From positions 1,736,001 through 1,800,000 of the forward strand of contig NZ_CP049744.1 in NCBI RefSeq assembly GCF_000760935.2: a stretch of DNA of 64,000 bases. The letters are read 5' to 3'. The translations under genes and the position numbers were made by a program. Positions 61,391 to 64,000 of this stretch are shown piece after piece; within the stretch, counting starts at the first letter, position 1, and each line of letters opens with the position of its first letter. A model generated the notes under the pieces. It worked only from the letters and a program-made list of their open reading frames with translations. It was not told where the DNA came from and did not search any database. Source of the stretch: Rhodococcoides fascians A25f (lineage in GTDB: Bacteria > Actinomycetota > Actinomycetes > Mycobacteriales > Mycobacteriaceae).

Positions 61391-61864
61391 ATGACCGAAC
61401 AGGAACGTGAAGTACTGACGTGGGCGACGTTCGGAGACGCCTCGCGCGATCTGACCAGGAAGATCGTCGACGACGGGTTCGTTCCGGACATCGTCATCGC
61501 GATCGCCCGTGGCGGACTCATTCCCGCGGGTGCAATCGCCTATGCGATGGGCGTCAAGGCTGCGGGCACCCTCAATGTCGAGTTCTACTCCGACATCGAG
61601 GAGACTCTGCCCGATCCTGTTGTCCTCGAGCCACTTCTGGACACCGATGCGATCGTCGGCAAGAAGTTGCTCGTGGTCGACGATGTCGCCGATTCCGGCC
61701 GCACCCTGGCTCTGGTGATCGACCTGCTGAAGGCGCATACGCCCGACGTGCGGTCGGCCGTGATCTATACCAAGCCCAGAACCATTGTGCAGCCGGATTA
61801 TTCGTGGCGAGAGACCGACAAGTGGATCAATTTTCCGTGGTCCACGTTGCCGGTCATCACCTGA
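61391..61864 (+). CDS. Phosphoribosyltransferase (purine Gpt/HPRT-like)
   Basis: The 157-residue type I PRTase has the PRPP-binding loop VVDDVADSGRTL at 95-106 and the PPi loop IARGGLIPAG at 38-47. The C-terminal INFPWSTLP resembles the base-contacting end of xanthine/hypoxanthine PRTases. It probably salvages xanthine, guanine or hypoxanthine. The adenine deaminase in the window makes hypoxanthine, a possible metabolic link. Its stop lies one base from the convergent quinone reductase gene. Confidence 0.85.
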   Translation: MTEQEREVLTWATFGDASRDLTRKIVDDGFVPDIVIAIARGGLIPAGAIAYAMGVKAAGTLNVEFYSDIEETLPDPVVLEPLLDTDAIVGKKLLVVDDVADSGRTLALVIDLLKAHTPDVRSAVIYTKPRTIVQPDYSWRETDKWINFPWSTLPVIT

Positions 61865-61865
61865 G

Positions 61866-62900
61866 TTACTCGCTGGAGACGTCGATCAGCACCTTGCCGA
61901 CGGTTCCGTTCTCGACGGCGTCGTGGGCGGCAGCGGTCTCGCTCAGCGAGAACCGGTGCAGCGGTAGACCGGTTTCTTCGCCCACCTCCAGCACGCCTGC
62001 GGCCGCTGCGGCGCTGACGTCGGCCTCGGCGTTACGAAGAGCCTCGTCGCCCACGGTGTAGAGGAGGACGAACTGGTAGCGGGTGTTGAGCACCATGTTC
62101 GGCCGGACATCGAGGGTCACGGTGTCGCCGCCGTTGTTGGCGTAGACGGCAACCGATGCGCGGTTCGCTCCCACGGCAGCGTTGAGTGCGGCGTTCTGTG
62201 CGGGAGCAACCTCGACGACGAGATCGATTCCGGCAGGCACCAATTCACGAATCTCGGCGGCGGCGTCGCCGGCCTTGTAGTTCACCACGTGATGCGCGCC
62301 TGCGGCGGTCGCAAGTGCACCCTTCTCTGGTCCGCTGACCGTCGTCACCACGGTCGCGCCTGCCCAGCGGGCCAGTTGGATCGCGGCATGGCCGACGGCA
62401 CCGGCACCACCGGCGACGAGTACCGACTTGCCTTCCAGTGCGCCCGGGTGCAGCCGCGCGGGTCCGTCCTCGGACACCGTGAGTGCGCGGTGCGCCGTCA
62501 TCGCGGGCACCCCGAGGCTTGCGCCCACGTCGAATCCGACGCCGTCGGGCAGAGGAACCACCCGGGTGGCGGGCAGGATTGCAAACGACTGTGCCGTTCC
62601 GGAGGGACGCTGGTGCTGGGCCAGGTACACCCAGACACGATCTCCGACGGAGACGCCATCGACGCCGGGGCCGACAGCGTCGACCACTCCGGCACCATCC
62701 TGGTTCGGCACCACCTCGTCGAATGCCAGCTTCTCACCCGGCCCGGAGCCGGTTCGGTTCTTCCAGTCCGTCGGGTTGACGCCCGAGACCACGATGCGGA
62801 CGCGGACTTCGCCTGCGGCCGGCTCGGTCACCTCGCGGTCCTTCAACTCGAGGACGGACGAATCGCCGGTGCGGGTGTACACAATTGCTGGAGCAGTCAT
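61866..62900 (-). CDS. Zinc-independent NADPH:quinone reductase (MDR superfamily)
   Basis: The 344-residue protein has the GroES-like N-terminal domain (VSGVNPTDWKNRTG, near 39-52) and Rossmann loop VLVAGGAGAVGHAAIQLA. It lacks the zinc-binding Cys/His set of alcohol dehydrogenases, which marks the quinone oxidoreductase (QOR) branch. The ATG at 62898-62900 matches the family start MTAPAIVYTRTG. A longer frame to 62960 is less likely. It is divergent from the DinB-like gene. Confidence 0.9.
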   Translation of the reverse strand: MTAPAIVYTRTGDSSVLELKDREVTEPAAGEVRVRIVVSGVNPTDWKNRTGSGPGEKLAFDEVVPNQDGAGVVDAVGPGVDGVSVGDRVWVYLAQHQRPSGTAQSFAILPATRVVPLPDGVGFDVGASLGVPAMTAHRALTVSEDGPARLHPGALEGKSVLVAGGAGAVGHAAIQLARWAGATVVTTVSGPEKGALATAAGAHHVVNYKAGDAAAEIRELVPAGIDLVVEVAPAQNAALNAAVGANRASVAVYANNGGDTVTLDVRPNMVLNTRYQFVLLYTVGDEALRNAEADVSAAAAAGVLEVGEETGLPLHRFSLSETAAAHDAVENGTVGKVLIDVSSE

Positions 62901-63000
62901 ATCCGTTCCAACGCGCTCGGCCCGCCCCGATGTTCCCTCCGGCCCCATCGGGGTATGCATGAGTGGTCATCAGTGCTGTCAGAGAAGAGATGGATCTTTC

Positions 63001-63510
63001 ATGAATCACAACGACCTGCTCACCGACGCGTTCGGCCGGATCAAGGAACTCGTCCACTCGGTGCTGGACGATATCCCCACTGCCGCGTTGACGTATCGAC
63101 CCGACGCCGACGCCAACAGCATCGCGTGGTTGCTGTGGCACCTGACGCGGGTGCAGGACGACCACATTGCGGGTGTGGCCGGGAGCGAACAGGTCTGGAC
63201 GTCGGACTCGTGGTTCGAGCGTTTCGGACTACCGTTCGACAAGTCCGACATCGGCTACGGCCAATCGTCCTCCGACGTCGCTCAGGTCACCTCGAGCGCC
63301 GAGTTGCTGCGTGAGTACCACGACGCCGTGCACTCGAAAACCGTTGCGTACGTGAGCAGTATCTCGACCGACGATCTGGACCGGATCGTCGACGAGAACT
63401 GGGATCCGCCGGTCACATTGGGTGCGCGACTGGTATCGGTGGTGTCCGACGACCTGCAGCATGCCGGGCAGGCCTCGTACGTTCTCGGCCTGTACACCCG
63501 GCAGACCTAG
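63001..63510 (+). CDS. DinB/DUF664-like protein
   Basis: The 169-residue four-helix-bundle protein has the metal-binding His positions of the DinB superfamily: WLLWHLTRVQDDH at about 44-56, and LQHAGQASYVLGLYTRQ at the end. Actinobacterial members include mycothiol-dependent S-transferases, which makes detoxification or thiol chemistry plausible but unproved. The AAGAGA site lies 12 bases before the ATG. The stop lies 3 bp from the convergent SRPBCC gene. Confidence 0.85.
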   Translation: MNHNDLLTDAFGRIKELVHSVLDDIPTAALTYRPDADANSIAWLLWHLTRVQDDHIAGVAGSEQVWTSDSWFERFGLPFDKSDIGYGQSSSDVAQVTSSAELLREYHDAVHSKTVAYVSSISTDDLDRIVDENWDPPVTLGARLVSVVSDDLQHAGQASYVLGLYTRQT

Positions 63511-63513
63511 CCG

Positions 63514-63993
63514 TCAGGCGTAACGCTTCTGAAGGTTCTCCAGCGTCTTACGGATGTTTCGACGCTGGAACTGCGGGAACGTCTTGCCGCTGGTGACGAT
63601 CTTGTCGAACACGAGGGCCAGGGCGTCTGGCCATTTCGTTCGGTCGTCGGTCCAGGTTTCGGTGACTTTTGTGCCGTCCGCGACCTGCTCGAAGTCGTAT
63701 CGCCAGGTTGCGTTCGCGCCCTTGATTTTCGGAGTGCTCTTGCCGATCGCGTGGACGCGGAACTCGAAGGTCTTGCCCGGGTCGGCTGCCGTGACGGTAC
63801 AGCGAGTGATCCACTTCGCCCGGCCGCGCTTGTTGGTTCCGTCGAACACCATTCCCACGTAAGCACTCTCGCGAGGTTCGTGGACCGTTGCGCCGGTGTT
63901 TTCGGGGCTCCACTGCCCCATCTTGGTGGGGTCGCTGATCGCAGCGTAGAGGGTGTCTGCATCGGCGTTCACGACAATGCTGTCGGAGACCAC
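63514..63993 (-). CDS. SRPBCC (START-like) domain protein, possibly extending past the right edge
   Basis: At least 159 residues encode the SRPBCC ligand-binding fold (SIVVNADADTLYAAISDPTKMGQWSPENTGA, then WRYDFEQVADGTKVTETWTDDR). Such proteins bind hydrophobic ligands, act as cyclases/aromatases or are uncharacterised. The GTG at 63991-63993 is usable, but the frame stays open to the window edge (residues EL precede it), so the true start may lie outside. It is convergent with the DinB-like gene. Confidence 0.8.
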   Translation of the reverse strand: MVSDSIVVNADADTLYAAISDPTKMGQWSPENTGATVHEPRESAYVGMVFDGTNKRGRAKWITRCTVTAADPGKTFEFRVHAIGKSTPKIKGANATWRYDFEQVADGTKVTETWTDDRTKWPDALALVFDKIVTSGKTFPQFQRRNIRKTLENLQKRYA

Positions 63994-64000
63994 GAGTTCG

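Overview
The window is about 64 kb of high-GC DNA, densely packed on both strands, from an actinobacterium. The best fit is Rhodococcus or a close relative in the Nocardiaceae. The evidence is a mycobacterial-type 1273-residue Kgd (SucA-like 2-oxoglutarate enzyme), an F420-type luciferase-like oxidoreductase, many fadE/fadD/echA lipid genes, an Rv0805-like phosphodiesterase next to a Stealth (CpsY-like) gene, frequent GTG starts and 4-bp ATGA/GTGA gene overlaps. I saw no rRNA, tRNA, CRISPR array, integrase or insertion sequence. It reads as ordinary chromosome, and no gap between genes exceeds 300 bp.

Layout. 1-192: start of a secreted lipase, cut by the left edge. 333-4689: CorA, a PHP phosphoesterase/MarC/small membrane protein operon, and malic enzyme. 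4778-9348: an osmoprotectant (OpuC/ProU-type) ABC operon and a divergent second binding lipoprotein. 9304-13391: hydrolase, short-chain dehydrogenase and Baeyer-Villiger-type monooxygenase operon with a divergent TetR gene, resembling the mycobacterial mymA operon. 13392-13664: palindromic repeats and a C-rich tract. 13665-21490: kgd and a giant fused ABC exporter. 21557-28288: an ABC-2 system, an F420-type enzyme, an EcsC-like protein, AraC regulator with VOC protein, Xi-class GST and GNAT. 28462-31055: cspA, then a PadR regulator with an MFS exporter. 31188-35655: acyl-CoA dehydrogenase, crotonase with adenine deaminase, and a membrane-anchored sulfite-oxidase-like molybdoenzyme. 35791-39160: sugar-lactone oxidase, TetR, and a PLP deaminase/aldolase. 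39130-47208: a nuclease-helicase fusion, a compact hydrolase, a long-chain acyl-CoA ligase and a DEAD-box helicase. 47307-50886: a three-subunit molybdenum hydroxylase. 50937-54261: a polar amino-acid ABC system whose binding protein and permease are fused, then RidA and a phosphatase. 54340-57546: a paired fadE operon and a secreted hydrolase. 57690-63993: CpdA, Stealth protein, VanZ, methyltransferase, phosphoribosyltransferase, quinone reductase, DinB-like and SRPBCC proteins.

Themes. Lipid or steroid catabolism (three acyl-CoA dehydrogenases, a crotonase, an acyl-CoA ligase, a BVMO cluster) is mixed with molybdenum and flavin redox enzymes and with transport systems that carry unusual fusions. 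The most unusual proteins are: a protein joining an Fe-S PD-(D/E)XK nuclease, a DEDD-type exonuclease and an SF1 helicase; a polytopic molybdoenzyme with an internal twin-arginine motif; a fused ABC exporter with one degenerate ATP site; and a binding-protein/permease fusion. Several families of intergenic palindromes or dispersed repeats also recur. No single clearly undescribed multi-gene system stands out. The nuclease-helicase and the internal-Tat molybdoenzyme deserve the first follow-up.
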